Shown piece by piece: positions 7,650 through 15,814 of a stretch of DNA of 37,197 nt; position 1 is the first letter of the stretch; each line of letters opens with the position of its first letter. This DNA is from Oscillospiraceae bacterium. GTDB lineage: Bacteria > Bacillota > Clostridia > Oscillospirales > Acutalibacteraceae. Made by a program: the position numbers and the translations under genes. Below the pieces are notes generated by a model. It had not been told where the DNA came from. It did no database searches and saw only the letters and a program-made list of their open reading frames with translations. The stretch is taken from positions 1 to 37,197 of the forward strand of contig SVPL01000023.1 of NCBI GenBank assembly GCA_015065925.1. Direction: 5' to 3'.

Positions 7650-8392
7650 TATTCTTCCACCTCTAACCTTTTTAAGTATTCCTCTGCTAAAATTAAATCC
7701 TCAGGCGTGGTTATTTTAATATTTTTATAGTCACCCATTACGGTGTAGACCGGATTTTCTGCCGATTCCACAATGGATGCATCGTCTGTAAAGGCTGATA
7801 AATCATCCCCTGCTTTTTCAAAGGCTTCCCTTAAAAGGGGGACTGAAAATCCTTGTGGGGTTTGAACATTTACAAGGTTAGTTATCGTTTGCTCTACCTT
7901 ACCCTGTGTGTCAATTCTTTTCATTGTGTCCTTAGCTTTAACAACAGGTATAACCGCCAAAAACTCCTCTACCGCATTTATAACGCTAGTAATAACCTTT
8001 TGTGAGATTAAGGGTCTTGCACCATCGTGAACAAGCACCGTTTTGATTTTTGCATTTTTAATAAGTCGCTTGAAGCCTTTTTTTACCGATTCTTCACGAC
8101 AAGAACCGCCCGTAATAATATCGGTAACCTTTAAAAATCCGTATTCATCGGTTAAATTTTGCAAATTTAAAACCATATCATCACGGGTTACCAAAACAAT
8201 TTCAGAAACTAAAGGATTATTATTAAATGCGGATATGGTATGGCAAATTGTAGGTTTACCGCTAAGGGGCGCTAAAATTTTATTTATGCCGCCCATACGG
8301 GATGCCACCCCCGCCGCAACAATTATTACACCGACCGAGTTATTGTTATCGGCGGTTTTTGTGTATTCAAGTTCAAAGGTTTTTGTTTGCAT
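7649..8392 (-). CDS. ispD: 2-C-methyl-D-erythritol 4-phosphate cytidylyltransferase
   Basis: Third MEP pathway enzyme, transferring CMP from CTP to methylerythritol phosphate. The 247 residues include a nucleotide-binding start ([14 protein letters not shown], about 21-34), a lysine in NKILAPL, and [12 protein letters not shown], all family hallmarks. About 20 residues precede the nucleotide-binding strand, slightly longer than usual. The ribosome site is weak (TTGGAACG), so the exact start is less sure than the identity. A 19-base palindrome and a TATAAT-like -10 lie upstream at 8412-8455. Confidence 0.95.
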   Translation of the reverse strand: MQTKTFELEYTKTADNNNSVGVIIVAAGVASRMGGINKILAPLSGKPTICHTISAFNNNPLVSEIVLVTRDDMVLNLQNLTDEYGFLKVTDIITGGSCREESVKKGFKRLIKNAKIKTVLVHDGARPLISQKVITSVINAVEEFLAVIPVVKAKDTMKRIDTQGKVEQTITNLVNVQTPQGFSVPLLREAFEKAGDDLSAFTDDASIVESAENPVYTVMGDYKNIKITTPEDLILAEEYLKRLEVEE

Positions 8393-8436
8393 TATATTCG
8401 TTCCAATCCATTATAATGTTATCCCAATACACAGAT

Positions 8437-8455
8437 GTCCAGACGCCGTCTGGAC
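8437..8455. promoter_or_regulatory. Perfect palindrome upstream of ispD
   Basis: GTCCAGACG-C-CGTCTGGAC is a 9-bp perfect inverted repeat with a one-base centre. It lies about 45 bases before the ispD start. On the minus strand a TATAAT lies between it and ispD, at 8416-8411. A one-base centre is too tight for a good RNA loop, so a dimeric repressor operator is possible. It may also be a chance or repeat-derived palindrome. Confidence 0.45.
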
Positions 8456-8476
8456 TAAATGAAAATAGTATAACTA

Positions 8477-8499
8477 AAGGGGCACCGATGGTACCCCTT
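8477..8499 (-). terminator. Terminator-like hairpin after the CD1247-type gene
   Basis: On the minus strand AAGGGGTACC-ATC-GGTGCCCCTT forms a 10-bp stem (one G-U pair), followed by TAGTTATACTATTTT. The tail is only moderately U-rich. It separates the efp-side cluster from ispD. Confidence 0.65.
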
Positions 8500-8523
8500 A
8501 AAAATCTATTTGGATAAGGGGAA

Positions 8524-8952
8524 TTACTCCTTATCGTCACAGTCGCTGTCGCAGTCACAGCAATCGCAGTCACAATCAAAGTCAAACTCTAAATTGGTAC
8601 CGCAGTTAGGACAAGCGATTTCGCCCTCAGCGAGCATATCCTCGTCTAAATAAACGATGTCATTACAAGCGGGACAGGTTACTTCATAAACCTCGTCGTC
8701 CTCATCCTCGTAATCCTCTTCATCGTCATATACATAGTCCTCTAAGTTAGAGAGGTCCTCATCAACAGCGTCAATCTGCTCGCAAAGCTCTGCGCAGCCG
8801 TCCTCTAAATCCTCAACGGTTAAGGCAACATCCTCTAAAAGCTCAATGATAGCCTTTAAAACCTTGCTGTTTTTGTCGTTAGCGTCAAGCTCTAAGCCCT
8901 CTGCAAGACCTTTAATATAAGCAACTTTTTCACAGATAGTCATATTATCCAT
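8524..8952 (-). CDS. CD1247 N-terminal-domain protein with zinc ribbon and Cys/Asp tail
   Basis: 142-residue soluble protein of unknown function. The N-terminal 60 residues (VAYIKGLAEGLELD, helical) match a family named after Clostridioides CD1247. A very acidic helical stretch follows (DEEDYEDEDDEVYE). A zinc ribbon then has CPAC and CPNC knuckles about 24 residues apart. The last 18 residues alternate Asp and Cys, as in DCDCDCCDCDSDCD. AAAGAGGAG precedes the ATG. The ribbon probably binds zinc; the tail has the composition of a metal-binding peptide but has no assigned role. It lies just after efp and is probably cotranscribed with it. Confidence 0.8.
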   Translation of the reverse strand: MDNMTICEKVAYIKGLAEGLELDANDKNSKVLKAIIELLEDVALTVEDLEDGCAELCEQIDAVDEDLSNLEDYVYDDEEDYEDEDDEVYEVTCPACNDIVYLDEDMLAEGEIACPNCGTNLEFDFDCDCDCCDCDSDCDDKE

Positions 8953-8978
8953 AGAATTATTCTCCTCTTTAAAATAGA

Positions 8979-9536
8979 TTATGCGCGCTCCATATATTCG
9001 CCTGTACGGGTATCAATACGAATCATATCGCCCTCATCAATGAATAAGGGAACACGAACCTCGGCGCCTGTTTCAAGAGTAGCGGGCTTGGTTGCGTTGG
9101 TTGCGGTATCACCCTTAAAGCCGGGATCGGTCTGGGTTACCTGAAGCTCAACAAATGTTGGGGGCTCTACGCCGAAAACATTACCCTTGTAAGAAAGAAC
9201 CTTACAAACCATATTCTCCTTAACAAACTTGAAGTTGTCACCCAAATCGCCCTGATTTACGGGAACAAGCTCATAGCTTTCGGGATCCATAAAGTAATAA
9301 AGATCTCCGTCACTGTAGGAATACTCCATCTCCTTACGCTCAACAAAAGCGGTTGGGTATTTATCGTTGGGGTTGAAGGTTTTTTCAACCACCGAACCTG
9401 AAATTACATTTCTGATTTTGGTACGAACAAAAGCTGCACCTTTTCCGGGCTTAACATGTTGGAATTCAATGATTTGATAAACATTGCCCTCCATTTCAAA
9501 AGTTACGCCATTTCTAAAATCGCCGGCACTTACCAT
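8979..9536 (-). CDS. efp: Elongation factor P
   Basis: Relieves ribosome stalling at consecutive prolines. The 185 residues comprise a KOW-like N-terminal domain and two OB domains. The loop PGKGAAF places the modifiable lysine at K32, as in Bacillus EF-P. The C-terminus ends in [13 protein letters not shown], matching the family signature. TACGGAGGTAG precedes the ATG. It follows aroQ and the M24 peptidase, the same order as Bacillus yqhS-yqhT-efp. No modification enzyme (EpmA/B, YmfI) is encoded in the window. Confidence 0.97.
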   Translation of the reverse strand: MVSAGDFRNGVTFEMEGNVYQIIEFQHVKPGKGAAFVRTKIRNVISGSVVEKTFNPNDKYPTAFVERKEMEYSYSDGDLYYFMDPESYELVPVNQGDLGDNFKFVKENMVCKVLSYKGNVFGVEPPTFVELQVTQTDPGFKGDTATNATKPATLETGAEVRVPLFIDEGDMIRIDTRTGEYMERA

Positions 9537-9569
9537 AATTTATACTACCTCCGTATTTTTATGAAGTGG

Positions 9570-9578
9570 TTATCCACA
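9570..9578 (+). other. Consensus DnaA-box 9-mer in the efp leader
   Basis: TTATCCACA, the DnaA-box consensus, lies in the 85-base gap between the M24 peptidase and efp. A second identical 9-mer occurs inside yqeG at 12578-12586. There is no cluster, dnaA/dnaN gene or AT-rich unwinding element, so this is not an origin. It could titrate DnaA or be chance. Confidence 0.3.
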
Positions 9579-9621
9579 TCATTCACTAAATTTATTAAGT
9601 TAATACTATCCATACTAACTC

Positions 9622-10680
9622 TTATATAATTATAAGGCTTTTATTAGCTTTTGTCAAGTTATTACAGCCATTTTTTGTAACAACAACCATATCTTCTATA
9701 CGAACACCAAATTTACCCTCTAAATAAATGCCCGGCTCTATGGTTATTATTTGACCTGAAGCAAGATTTTTTTCATTTTTAAAGCTGACTGTGGGGGCTT
9801 CGTGTATCTCTAAGCCTACACCGTGACCTGTGCTATGGGTAAAATATTCACCGTAGCCTGCGCTTTTTATAATGCTTCGGGCGGCTAAATCAACTTCCGA
9901 AGCCTTTACTCCTTCGCACACAGTTTCTATAGCGGCAATATTAGCCTCTAAAACGGTATTATATACCTTTTTCATTTCATCAGTTGCAAAGCCAACGGCG
10001 ACAGTTCGGGTCATATCGCTATGATAATCCTTGTAGGTAGCGCCAAAATCCATAGTGATAAAATCGCCCGATTTTATTATTTTGTTATCGGGTACGCCGT
10101 GAGGCATTGAGGATTTTTCACCCGAAACGGCTATTGTTTCAAAGGATATTTTTTCACTTCCCGCCAGCTTCATACGGTATTCAAGCTCGGCGGCAATCTC
10201 TATTTCCGTAACACCGGGACGAATAAATTCCAAAGTGTCCTCAAAAGCCTTTTCTGCCATTCGCTGAGCCTTTATGACACATTCAACCTCATAATCGTTT
10301 TTAACAAGGCGAAGTGAGTGAAGGGTGTTTTCAAGCTCATCTGAAGGAATAATTTTCCTTTCAAAAAGCTTTTCAAAGCCTTTTACATCAGCAACGGTAT
10401 TTGAGGTTTCAACCAAAAGAGATTTAATTTCATCACCCAAAAATTCCTTTGCCTGTTCTGAGAGCTTTGTGAAAAGGCGCACCTCAATATCAGAATTTAC
10501 ATTTCTTTTTGCCGCTTCAATGTATCTGCCGTCCACAAATAAAACGGTTTTTTCCTTTGTTATGAAAAGATAACCTAGGGAAGACTCAAATCCGCTTAGA
10601 TAAAGCCTTGAAACGGGGGTAAAAATAAGGGCGGATTGGTTTTCGGCAAGAAGTTTTCTAACACTTTCTATTTTTGACAT
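9622..10680 (-). CDS. M24 family Xaa-Pro aminopeptidase/dipeptidase
   Basis: Metallopeptidase that removes residues next to proline. The 352 residues comprise an N-terminal creatinase-like domain (1-125) and a pita-bread catalytic domain. All five metal ligands are visible: D211, D222, H286, E315 and E329, the last four in the motifs YHSDMTR, STGHGVG, IEPGIY and RIEDM. Whether it acts as an aminopeptidase (PepP, YqhT-like) or a dipeptidase (PepQ) is not decided by sequence. Its start codon overlaps the aroQ stop. The aroQ-M24-efp order is conserved in Firmicutes. Confidence 0.92.
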   Translation of the reverse strand: MSKIESVRKLLAENQSALIFTPVSRLYLSGFESSLGYLFITKEKTVLFVDGRYIEAAKRNVNSDIEVRLFTKLSEQAKEFLGDEIKSLLVETSNTVADVKGFEKLFERKIIPSDELENTLHSLRLVKNDYEVECVIKAQRMAEKAFEDTLEFIRPGVTEIEIAAELEYRMKLAGSEKISFETIAVSGEKSSMPHGVPDNKIIKSGDFITMDFGATYKDYHSDMTRTVAVGFATDEMKKVYNTVLEANIAAIETVCEGVKASEVDLAARSIIKSAGYGEYFTHSTGHGVGLEIHEAPTVSFKNEKNLASGQIITIEPGIYLEGKFGVRIEDMVVVTKNGCNNLTKANKSLIII

Positions 10681-11114
10681 TATTTCACCAAATCTTTAAC
10701 GGCTTTTACCGCCAAATGGTAGCTGTTTTCGCCAAAGCCTGCAATTACACCCTTACAAACGGCGGAAATTACCGATTTATGACGAAATTCCTCGCGGGAA
10801 TGAACATTTGACATATGCACCTCAATAAAGGGCTTATTTACCGACGATATGGCATCGCGAAGGGCATAGCTGTAGTGGGTATAGGCGCCTGCGTTTATAA
10901 CACAGCCTGCATATTCATCACCTAAAACGCTATGAACGGCGGAAACTAATTCGCCCTCACTGTTGGACTGAAAAAATTCACACTCAACACCGATTTCCTT
11001 GGCTTTTGCAGAAATATCTGCATTAATATCATCAAGGGTTCTAGAGCCGTAAATTTCAGGCTCACGCACACCTAAAAGGTTAAGATTAGGCCCGTTGATT
11101 ACTAAAATTTTCAT
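10680..11114 (-). CDS. aroQ: Type II 3-dehydroquinate dehydratase
   Basis: Third step of the shikimate pathway: dehydrates 3-dehydroquinate to 3-dehydroshikimate. The ATG at 11114 is chosen because GGGAG lies 8 bases upstream; a GTG at 11123 abuts that site. The resulting 144 residues match the dodecameric type II enzymes. Landmarks are NGPNLNLLG, the catalytic lid tyrosine Y22 (EPEIYG), NAGAYTHYSYALRDA and the catalytic histidine H100 in EVHMSN. First gene of the aroQ-M24 peptidase-efp cluster. Confidence 0.96.
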   Translation of the reverse strand: MKILVINGPNLNLLGVREPEIYGSRTLDDINADISAKAKEIGVECEFFQSNSEGELVSAVHSVLGDEYAGCVINAGAYTHYSYALRDAISSVNKPFIEVHMSNVHSREEFRHKSVISAVCKGVIAGFGENSYHLAVKAVKDLVK

Positions 11115-11169
11115 TTTTAACACTCCCGTAAAGATGTTTTAGATTATACGAAATTTTATTGAGGTTTCC

Positions 11170-11290
11170 CTTCACCTCATCCACCGCTAACGCGGTCTGA
11201 CAGACCCGTACCCCTCTGTCGGCTTTGCCGACATCTCCCCTTCACTGGAGGGGAGTCTGCCCCTTCCCCGTCCGGGGACGGCCTTAAACA
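11170..11290. repeat. Palindrome-rich intergenic repeat element
   Basis: A GC-rich island in the gap between aroQ and the endonuclease IV-like gene. Visible inverted repeats: ACCGC/GCGGT (11182-11195), TGTCGGC-TTT-GCCGACA (11217-11233), CTCCCCT/AGGGGAG (11235-11255) and CCGTCC/GGACGG (around 11270-11282). Composition and the CTCATCCACCGC start resemble interspersed repeats I recall from many Oscillospiraceae genomes. It has no coding potential of its own: an overlapping minus-strand reading frame is merely the low-complexity repeat. Confidence 0.65.
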
Positions 11291-11316
11291 GCCAATTTTT
11301 ATCATTGAAATGTATG

Positions 11317-12165
11317 CTATAATCCCAAATAATACTCCTTCATTGCTTTGGCATCCTCGGCTTGGGTTCCTGCCGACTCGCAAATAAAGGTGGGACTTAA
11401 ATTCTTTTTGTAAATCAGTTCCATTAAAGGCTCGAAATCGGGACCGAAAACAGTATCCTCAAAGGTAAGATGCTTTTTCTCCCCGCCTGCCGAATACTCG
11501 ATTTTAGAAAAATGAGAATGGAACTCTTTGAGTCTGGCTTCGCCTAATTCGTTTTCGACTAGTTTCAAAATATTTTCATATGCCTCTTTGGAATTTGAAG
11601 CACCCAAGGTTCTGGCGTTAAGGTGACCGAAATCTATGCAAGGAAGAAGTCGCTCATCCAATTTACAAAGAGCTATAACCTCCTCCAAGGTGCCAAGCTG
11701 ATTTATTTTTCCCATTGTTTCGGGGCATATTCTGACATTACTGAGCCCTTCATTATCAAGGGTTTCAATAGCAAGCTTCATTGTATCGGTTGCAAGAGCA
11801 AGCGCTTCCTCACGGCTTATTTTGGAGCAGGAGCCTGTATGCACCACAATTCGGCTACCGCCCATAAATTTGACGGCACGAGCGCTGTCTAAAATATAGC
11901 GAATGGAGTTTATCCTTTTTTCCTCCTCCACCGAGGACATTGAAATGTAATAAGGTGCGTGAAGGGATAATGCCACACCCTTTTCGGCGGCGATTTTACC
12001 AAGCTCGGTGGCTTTATCCTCGCCTATATTAACACCTCTGCCACACTGATATTCAAAGGCATCAAGCCCCATTTTCACAATATATTCAGGCACCTGTAAA
12101 GAGTGCTTGTAGCCCATTTTGGTAAAGCTTTCGGAATTACCTGCGGGCCCGAATTTTGCAGACAT
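11317..12165 (-). CDS. Endonuclease IV-like TIM-barrel protein (AP endonuclease family 2)
   Basis: Family members cut DNA at abasic sites. The ATG at 12165 is chosen because AAAGGGGG lies 6 bases upstream but abuts the earlier ATG at 12171; this gives 282 residues. Most zinc ligands align with E. coli Nfo: H69, H109, E149, D178, H181, H216, H232 and E263. The ligand equivalent to Nfo D229 is replaced: the position two before H232 is K230, with E229 adjacent (GEKKH). It may be a divergent AP endonuclease or a related sugar-isomerase-like TIM barrel. It follows yqeG by 16 bases. Confidence 0.82.
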   Translation of the reverse strand: MSAKFGPAGNSESFTKMGYKHSLQVPEYIVKMGLDAFEYQCGRGVNIGEDKATELGKIAAEKGVALSLHAPYYISMSSVEEEKRINSIRYILDSARAVKFMGGSRIVVHTGSCSKISREEALALATDTMKLAIETLDNEGLSNVRICPETMGKINQLGTLEEVIALCKLDERLLPCIDFGHLNARTLGASNSKEAYENILKLVENELGEARLKEFHSHFSKIEYSAGGEKKHLTFEDTVFGPDFEPLMELIYKKNLSPTFICESAGTQAEDAKAMKEYYLGL

Positions 12166-12180
12166 AAACATCCCCCTTTA

Positions 12181-12678
12181 TTAAAAATCACATTTAAGAT
12201 TATATTTTTTAAGCAGTTTGCGTTCAATACCCCGTTTGATTTTAAAGCCAATGGAGGTTTCTATTTCCACTGGGCAAACCAAAATGGTTTTACAGCCTGC
12301 CAAATTTCCGCCTAAAATATCGGTTAAAAGCTGGTCGCCCACTATAGCGCAGTTTTTAATTTTTTCGCCCATTCTTTTGGCGGCGCGCTTATAGCCTACC
12401 GTAAGAGGTTTTAAACCCAAGGCAACAAAGGGCAAATTAAACCCCTTTGCAATGCCCTCCATTCTTTCGGGCTTAGCATTTGAAAGAATAATAAGCTTTA
12501 TGCCCGACCGTTTCATTTCTTCAAGCCAGCCCTTAACACCATCTAAAATCACTTTACCTTTTTTAAGGCAAAGTGTGTTATCCACATCCAAAATAAGGCA
12601 GGTGATGTTCATTTTATTTAAAAGCTCGGGTGTTATATCGGTTGCCCTATTAAGCTGTAAATGGGGTTTAGTAAACAA
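12181..12678 (-). CDS. yqeG: YqeG family HAD phosphatase
   Basis: HAD superfamily IIIA phosphatase; the physiological substrate is not settled. Motif I is DVDNTL with catalytic aspartates D31/D33, motif II is ILSNAK, and motif IV is VGDQLLTDI. The TTG at 12678 is proposed because GAAAGG lies about 10 bases upstream and the protein then begins close to where Bacillus YqeG does, giving 165 residues. A longer TTG start at 12696 abuts the ribosome site. Bacillus yqeG leads a yqeH-aroE-yhbY-nadD-yqeK operon; here it is detached from yhbY-nadD-yqeK and lies after rpsU and its terminator. Confidence 0.88.
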   Translation of the reverse strand: MFTKPHLQLNRATDITPELLNKMNITCLILDVDNTLCLKKGKVILDGVKGWLEEMKRSGIKLIILSNAKPERMEGIAKGFNLPFVALGLKPLTVGYKRAAKRMGEKIKNCAIVGDQLLTDILGGNLAGCKTILVCPVEIETSIGFKIKRGIERKLLKKYNLKCDF

Positions 12679-12693
12679 ACATCTCACACCTTT

Positions 12694-12729
12694 CAAAAAA
12701 ACAAAAACGGCTTGGATTAAACCAAGCCG
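12694..12729 (-). terminator. Intrinsic terminator after rpsU
   Basis: On the minus strand CGGCTTGG-TTTAAT-CCAAGCCG is an 8-bp stem followed by TTTTTGTTTTTTT. It falls between rpsU and the yqeG start, so yqeG needs readthrough or another promoter. Confidence 0.92.
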
Positions 12730-12758
12730 CCTTTTAAAAACATTTTTAAGGATTAACC

Positions 12759-12935
12759 TTAGCGGAATTTACGCTTACGTGCGGCTTCCGACTTCTTTTT
12801 ACGCTTTACAGAGGGCTTTTCGTAATGCTCTCTTTTGCGTACCTCCTGAATAACACCATCTTTAGCAGTCTGTCTTTTAAAACGACGAAGTGCATTATCC
12901 AAGGATTCGTTCTCTTTGATTTTTACCTGACTCAT
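12759..12935 (-). CDS. rpsU: 30S ribosomal protein S21
   Basis: Small basic subunit protein, 58 residues. The ATG at 12935 is chosen because GGAGGGAGGG lies 6 bases upstream and the protein then begins [13 protein letters not shown] as in other Firmicutes. The longer in-frame start at 12956 would translate through this ribosome site. The C-terminus is Lys/Arg-rich ([15 protein letters not shown]). It has its own promoter at 12990-13018 and its own terminator, so it is an independent unit between leuS and yqeG. Confidence 0.95.
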   Translation of the reverse strand: MSQVKIKENESLDNALRRFKRQTAKDGVIQEVRKREHYEKPSVKRKKKSEAARKRKFR

Positions 12936-12989
12936 TATGTTCCCTCCCTCCGCCATATTCGCAGGGGTAATTTTATTCGTTAGGAATTC

Positions 12990-13018
12990 ATTATACTACA
13001 AACCCATACTAATGTCAA
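12990..13018 (-). promoter_or_regulatory. SigA-type promoter for rpsU
   Basis: TTGACA (13018-13013) and TATAAT (12995-12990) on the minus strand are 17 bases apart, a full consensus. The -35 box begins only 4 bases after the leuS stop codon. Confidence 0.9.
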
Positions 13019-13021
13019 GCA

Positions 13022-15424
13022 TTATTTTGCAACAATGTTAACAAGTTTGCCGGGTACAACTATTTCCTTAACAATCTGTTTGCCGTTAAGCTCATTTTCA
13101 ACGGCTTTTTTAGCGGCTGCTAGCATTTCATCCTTAGATGCGCTTGTGGCTACCATAAGCTTTGCCTTTATTTTACCGCAGATTTGAACTACTATTTCAA
13201 TTTCATCATCTACGCATTTTGCCTCATCAAAGGTAGGCCAACTGCCGTCTAATGCAATCATTTTGCCATATCCGCATACTTCCCACATTTCTTCGGTGAT
13301 ATGTGGTGCAAAGGGATTAACAAGCAACAAGAAGGTTTTAAGCTCGGCTTTGTTGATTGAACCCTTTGCGTAAATATCATTAAGGAGTGTCATTAAAGCC
13401 GCGATTGCGGTGTTATATTTAAGGGTTTCAATATCCTCCGAAACCTTTTTAACGGTTTTGTGGAAGGCAGAAGAAAGTTCTTTTGAATAGTCATTGCCAT
13501 CAACCAAAATTTCCTGCAAATTCCAAATTCTGTCAATAAATCTCTTACAGCCTTTAACCGAGTTTTCCGACCAAGGTGCGGCTTGCTCATAGTCACCCAT
13601 AAAGAGTACATACGTGCGAAGAACATCAGCACCAAGAGCATCTACAACCTCATTGGGGTCGATAACATTACCGCGGGATTTACTCATTTTAACGCCATCG
13701 GGACCTAAAATAAGACCTTGAGCGGTTCTTTTTGCATAGGGCTCGGCACAGGGCACTGCACCAATATCATAAAGGAATTTATGCCAGAAGCGAGAGTAAA
13801 TAAGATGGCGGGTAACATGCTCCATACCGCCGTTGTACCAATCAACGGGCATCCAATACTTCAACTTCTCCATATCGGCAAGAGCGCTATCGTTATGGGG
13901 GTCAATATAACGAAGGAAATACCAGGATGAACCTGCCCACTGAGGCATTGTATCGGTTTCTCTTTTTGCGTCGCCGCCGCATTTGGGACACTTGCAGTTT
14001 ACATAGGACTCGATTTTAGCCAAAGGACTTTCGCCGTCGGTACCGGGTTCAAAATTTTCAACCTCGGGAAGTCTTAGGGGAAGCTCCTCATAGGGAACTG
14101 CTACCATACCGCATTTTTCACAATGAACAATGGGAATGGGCTCACCCCAATAACGCTGACGGTTGAATGCCCAGTCCTTCATTTTGAACTGAACACCGCC
14201 CTCGCCAATACCTTTTTCGGCTAAAACTTCAATCATTTTTGCGATTGAATCCTTTTTGTTATCTAAACCGTTAAGGAAATCGGAGTTAACCATTTCGCCG
14301 TCGCCTGTATAAGCGGCTTCTTCTATGTTGCCACCCTTAATAACCTCAATAATATCAATACCGAACTTCTTTGCGAAGTCATAGTCACGCTCATCATGTG
14401 CGGGAACAGCCATAATTGCGCCTGTTCCGTAGCCCATCATAACATAGTCGGATATGTAAATGGGAATATCCTTACCGTTTACGGGATTTTTAGCAGTTAT
14501 GCCTTCGATTTTAACACCTGTTTTATCCTTAACAAGCTGAGTGCGCTCAAACTCGGTTTTCTTTGCACATTCATTGCGGTATGCCAAAACCTCATCCATA
14601 TTGGAGATTTTGTCGGCATATTTATCTAAGATGGGATGCTCGGGCGCCATAACCATAAAGGTTACGCCAAAAAGTGTATCGGGACGGGTGGTGTAAATTT
14701 TAAGTTGCTCGGAAATTTCATTAAGTGTGAAATTAACAAAAGCGCCGCGGGATTTTCCAATCCAGTTAACCTGCTGAAGCTTGATGTTGGGAAGATAATC
14801 TACCTCCTCCAAGCCCTCCAAAAGCTTGTCAGCATATTCGGTAATTCTTAAATACCAAACATCCTTTGACTTTTGAACAACATCACTGTGGCAGATATCA
14901 CACTTACCGCCTTGGGAGTCTTCATTTGATAAAACAACCTTACATTGGGGACAGTAGTTAACCAATGTTTTATCGCGGAAGGCAAGTCCGTTTTCAAACA
15001 TTTTAAGGAAAATCCACTGAGTCCACTTATAATAATTTTCATCAGTTGTGTCGATTGTTCTTGAATAATCAAAAGAAAAACCAACGCGCTTTAACTGACT
15101 TGTGAATTTTTCAATATTAATATCGGTAACCTTGCGGGGATGGATACCTGTTTTAATTGCATAGTTTTCGGTGGGTAGACCGTAAGCGTCAAAGCCTATG
15201 GGGAAAAGCACATTGTAGCCTTCAAGTCTGCGCTTTCTGGAAACAACCTCCAAACCGCTGTATGCCTTAATATGACCAACATGCATACCTGCCCCCGAAG
15301 GATAAGGAAATTCTACAAGGCCGTAAAATTTAGGTAAGGAAAAATCGTCCTTAGCTTCAAAAGCCTTTTTTTCCTCCCACTTTTTTTGCCACTTATTTTC
15401 TACTGATAAAAAATCGTATTTCAT
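13022..15424 (-). CDS. leuS: Leucine--tRNA ligase
   Basis: Class I synthetase that charges tRNA-Leu and edits mischarged products. 800 residues. The class I signatures are HVGH (48-51) and KMSKS (579-583). The zinc-domain cysteines are CPQC and CDIC (around 158-182). The CP1 editing domain holds the threonine-rich TTRPDTLFG and the GTGAIMAVPAHDERD patterns. The gap to the upstream rsfS is 21 bases, so there is no room for the T-box leader often found before Firmicutes leuS. It appears to be the last gene of the smc-ftsY operon. Confidence 0.97.
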   Translation of the reverse strand: MKYDFLSVENKWQKKWEEKKAFEAKDDFSLPKFYGLVEFPYPSGAGMHVGHIKAYSGLEVVSRKRRLEGYNVLFPIGFDAYGLPTENYAIKTGIHPRKVTDINIEKFTSQLKRVGFSFDYSRTIDTTDENYYKWTQWIFLKMFENGLAFRDKTLVNYCPQCKVVLSNEDSQGGKCDICHSDVVQKSKDVWYLRITEYADKLLEGLEEVDYLPNIKLQQVNWIGKSRGAFVNFTLNEISEQLKIYTTRPDTLFGVTFMVMAPEHPILDKYADKISNMDEVLAYRNECAKKTEFERTQLVKDKTGVKIEGITAKNPVNGKDIPIYISDYVMMGYGTGAIMAVPAHDERDYDFAKKFGIDIIEVIKGGNIEEAAYTGDGEMVNSDFLNGLDNKKDSIAKMIEVLAEKGIGEGGVQFKMKDWAFNRQRYWGEPIPIVHCEKCGMVAVPYEELPLRLPEVENFEPGTDGESPLAKIESYVNCKCPKCGGDAKRETDTMPQWAGSSWYFLRYIDPHNDSALADMEKLKYWMPVDWYNGGMEHVTRHLIYSRFWHKFLYDIGAVPCAEPYAKRTAQGLILGPDGVKMSKSRGNVIDPNEVVDALGADVLRTYVLFMGDYEQAAPWSENSVKGCKRFIDRIWNLQEILVDGNDYSKELSSAFHKTVKKVSEDIETLKYNTAIAALMTLLNDIYAKGSINKAELKTFLLLVNPFAPHITEEMWEVCGYGKMIALDGSWPTFDEAKCVDDEIEIVVQICGKIKAKLMVATSASKDEMLAAAKKAVENELNGKQIVKEIVVPGKLVNIVAK

Positions 15425-15445
15425 TTTGTACTCAGTCCTTAAAAA

Positions 15446-15799
15446 TTAGTCTTTTATATATTCTGAAACATCCAGCTCTTTGCCGTCATTCCAAGTGTGA
15501 TCCAAACCGTAAAAATCACGGTTTTTGGCATCCATAACATTAATAACAGCACTTCCGTAATCAAGAAGTATCCAGCCTGTTGTTCTGCCCTCAATATGAT
15601 GAGGCTCTAAACCGTTTTTTGTTAAGGCTTCCTCCACCTCGTCAGCAAGAGCGCGAACATGGGTGGTAGAGGTTGCCGTTGCAAGGACAAAATAATCTGC
15701 CAAAACGGTAATTTCGGTTACCTCAATAGCCTTTAAATCCATTGCTTTTTTATCATCCAGCGCCTTACACGCTATTTTTACTATATCTAAACCCTGCAA
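15446..15799 (-). CDS. rsfS: Ribosome silencing factor RsfS
   Basis: Binds L14 on the large subunit and blocks subunit joining when nutrients are scarce. The 117 residues match the family (DUF143/Iojap). Landmarks are ADYFVLATATS, HIEGRTTGWILLDYG and the terminal region with FYGLDHTW. The start is a TTG with GAGG seven bases upstream. It lies directly before leuS and after the LCP gene. The nadD-yqeK-rsfS cluster is a standard Firmicutes arrangement. Confidence 0.94.
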   Translation of the reverse strand: MQGLDIVKIACKALDDKKAMDLKAIEVTEITVLADYFVLATATSTTHVRALADEVEEALTKNGLEPHHIEGRTTGWILLDYGSAVINVMDAKNRDFYGLDHTWNDGKELDVSEYIKD

Positions 15800-15814
15800 A
15801 TTAAATCCTCTTTT

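Noticed and set aside
8373..8585. Small minus-strand frame between the CD1247-type gene and ispD
   Set aside because: It is read through the terminator and palindrome and shares the repetitive tail DNA of the CD1247-type gene in another frame.
11177..11383. A 68-codon minus-strand frame overlapping the end of the endonuclease IV-like gene
   Set aside because: Its sequence is the palindromic repeat translated; low complexity, Pro/Gly/Arg-rich, with no ribosome site.
9570..12586. Replication origin suggested by two TTATCCACA DnaA boxes
   Set aside because: Boxes are single, 3 kb apart, one is inside a coding region, and no dnaA/dnaN or AT-rich unwinding region is nearby.
15425..15445. T-box leader before leuS
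   Set aside because: Only 21 bases separate rsfS from leuS, far too short for a T-box.
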